In this document: positions 62,814 to 64,000 of the stretch, piece by piece
Numbering within the stretch: position 1 is the stretch's first letter
How the letters are laid out: each line of letters begins with the position of its first letter
Origin: Mesorhizobium sp.
Lineage (GTDB): Bacteria; Pseudomonadota; Alphaproteobacteria; Rhizobiales; Rhizobiaceae
Length of the DNA stretch: 64,000 nucleotides
Assembly (NCBI GenBank): GCA_004963905.1
Contig: SUGL01000021.1
Coordinates: forward strand, 61,364 to 125,363
Direction of reading: 5' to 3'
Position numbers and translations under genes: made by a program
Notes under the pieces: generated by a model
Told to the model about the DNA's origin: nothing
Seen by the model: only the letters and a program-made list of their open reading frames with translations
Databases searched by the model: none

Positions 62814-63983
62814 TTAGAAGGAGCGCTGGAAGCGGAGGAGACCGCCGACGCTGTTCTTCTTGTTGGCGTTGGTCCAGTTGAAGTTGTCAGCCTGGCCGAA
62901 CTTGCCGTCGTGATCCCAATCGACTTCGGCCGTGACCGTGAAGCCAGGGACGACGTCGTAAGCGACGTTTGCCGCAACGCCGTAGTTCTTGTCGTCGTCA
63001 CCCGACACCTGAACGTTGAACGAGGTCTTCTCGTTGAACTTGTAGGTGCCGCCGACCCACCAGGCCCAGTTGCCGCCCCACTGCTTGAAGAAGCCGCGGC
63101 CTTGGACTCCCGCGGCAGGGGTGCCAGGGATTGCCCAGGTCGGATCCGACAGGTTGTCGTCGGTGCCGTAGCCGACCATGCCGAACAGCGAGATCGCGTC
63201 GTTGACGGTCACGTCCAAGCGAACCTTGCCGGCCACTTCTTCGTAGTTGCTGTCGTAAGCCACGACGCCGGTGATGGCGCCCCAGCCCTGCGTGTACTTC
63301 ACGCCGCCGACGACATGCGGAACGTAGCTGTCGATGGTGCCCTTCTGGCCCGAGCCTTCTTCGAGCGAGATGACCGCCGAGAAGCCGTTACCGGCGTCGA
63401 AGTAGTACTGGACGACGTTGGTGTCGAAGTCGCCGTAGGGGACGATCGTATCCTGGATGACGTTGCCGGCGTAGCCGATGAACGTGTTGAAGGCCGATTC
63501 GTCCTTACCGACGCGAAGGCCACCGAGCTGGATCCAGGCGAAGTTGAGCGAAACGCCCTTATTGCCGGCACCGGCATGGGTATAGTTAGTGGTAGCGTAG
63601 GCGTTGCGGTTGCCGAAGTTGAAGCGGGTCTCGGTGTAGGTCTTCAATGTGCCGAGCTCGGTCTCCTGGCCGGTCCAGGTCTTCAGCGTGAAGCGGGCCT
63701 GCTTGTACCAGGTGGCCTGGTCGTCGCCGTCCTCATGGTCGAAGGCCCTTGCGCCGTCGAACGAGCCGACGTCGCCGACGCCGATGTCGTAACGGACATA
63801 GCCGCCGATGCGCAGGCAGGTCTCGGTGCCGGGGATGTAGAAGTAGCCCGAGCCGTACACGTCGCAGATCTTGACGTATTCAGCCGGTTCCGGCTCGGCG
63901 ACGGTCACCGCGTCGGCGGCGCGGGCGCCGGAAACTGCGATCAGGGCCGCAGCTGAGCCGAGAAGAAGGCTCTTGATGTTCAT
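62814..63983 (-). CDS. Omp2-type outer membrane porin
   Basis: A 389-residue trimeric beta-barrel porin of the alphaproteobacterial Omp2a/Omp2b (Porin_2) family. The signal peptide MNIKSLLLGSAAALIAVSGA-RA is followed by DAVTVAEPEPAEYVKICDVY and the hallmark FYIPGTETCLRIGGYVRYDI, in which two Cys (KICDVY, ETCLRI) probably form a disulfide. Many aromatic, amphipathic strands follow, and the end GGLLRFQRSF has the C-terminal Phe needed for barrel assembly. GGAGGT lies six bases before the ATG. It is a general pore for small hydrophilic solutes. Confidence 0.95.
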   Translation of the reverse strand: MNIKSLLLGSAAALIAVSGARAADAVTVAEPEPAEYVKICDVYGSGYFYIPGTETCLRIGGYVRYDIGVGDVGSFDGARAFDHEDGDDQATWYKQARFTLKTWTGQETELGTLKTYTETRFNFGNRNAYATTNYTHAGAGNKGVSLNFAWIQLGGLRVGKDESAFNTFIGYAGNVIQDTIVPYGDFDTNVVQYYFDAGNGFSAVISLEEGSGQKGTIDSYVPHVVGGVKYTQGWGAITGVVAYDSNYEEVAGKVRLDVTVNDAISLFGMVGYGTDDNLSDPTWAIPGTPAAGVQGRGFFKQWGGNWAWWVGGTYKFNEKTSFNVQVSGDDDKNYGVAANVAYDVVPGFTVTAEVDWDHDGKFGQADNFNWTNANKKNSVGGLLRFQRSF

Positions 63984-64000
63984 TTTCTGACCTCCAGTCA

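Overview
The window is a GC-rich chromosomal segment of an alphaproteobacterium, most likely a Mesorhizobium or a close relative in the Rhizobiales. The evidence is the gene set (feuPQ, a cycHJKL-type cytochrome c maturation cluster followed by degP, glnE beside a PleC-like kinase, an Omp2-type porin) and several families of palindromic intergenic repeats typical of that group. I see no rRNA, tRNA, CRISPR array, insertion sequence or prophage. The genus is inferred from protein and repeat style; no search was run. Layout: positions 1-4.1 kb hold a cut-off DUF1214 gene, a TonB-like DUF930 protein and a class A penicillin-binding protein. At 4.3-9.1 kb a TetR regulator diverges from a two-gene operon for a FAD/GcvT demethylating dehydrogenase and a non-pyrrolysine MttB-family methyltransferase, with a nested palindromic operator between them. 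At 9.1-12.6 kb lie an NmrA-like protein and a methyltransferase divergent from a LysR regulator, then an orphan DUF3168 phage-tail-type gene and a SnoaL-like protein. At 12.8-30.7 kb is a housekeeping and signalling block: a small FeuN-like secreted protein, feuP, feuQ, a lipoprotein, ccmI-ccmE-ccmF-ccmH, degP, a second two-component pair, glnE, a PemK/Phd toxin-antitoxin module and a PleC-like histidine kinase. At 30.8-34.9 kb a LysR regulator faces a drug-efflux MFS, aldo/keto reductase and NAD(P)-binding cassette. At 34.9-50.6 kb are mostly single genes: pepN, an EamA transporter, an HTH regulator, a family-4 uracil-DNA glycosylase, ETF-ubiquinone oxidoreductase, a DUF922 protease, an EEP-family phosphatase, AMP nucleosidase, small envelope proteins and a branched-chain amino-acid binding protein. 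At 50.6-57.5 kb is leucine catabolism on the minus strand: a TetR regulator, isovaleryl-CoA dehydrogenase, then mccB, a macrodomain gene and mccA, with a solo HicB gene on the opposite strand. The last part holds acylphosphatase, a MarR regulator with paired operators, a class I/II aminotransferase, a TPR-sulfotransferase and the porin. How the genes work together: the ccm genes build c-type cytochromes. ETF-QO passes electrons from acyl-CoA dehydrogenases such as the isovaleryl-CoA dehydrogenase to ubiquinone, so leucine breakdown, and probably the leucine-type binding protein beside it, link to respiration. FeuPQ and DegP serve the envelope, GlnE sets glutamine synthetase activity, and the PleC-like kinase probably acts in cell-cycle and polarity control. 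Repeats: four palindromic families fill most gaps between genes. They are (A) a GCATGATC-ended element, (B) a GCAATTCC-ended element, (C) a 160-235 bp long inverted repeat with GTCATCC ends, and (D) a CTCCCCC/GGGGGAG-rich element. The most interesting points for follow-up are the TetR-controlled methylamine-type operon without a corrinoid protein, the macrodomain gene inside the mcc operon, the uracil-DNA glycosylase that lacks half of its iron-sulfur ligands, the TA module wedged between glnE and pleC, and several well-formed operators.
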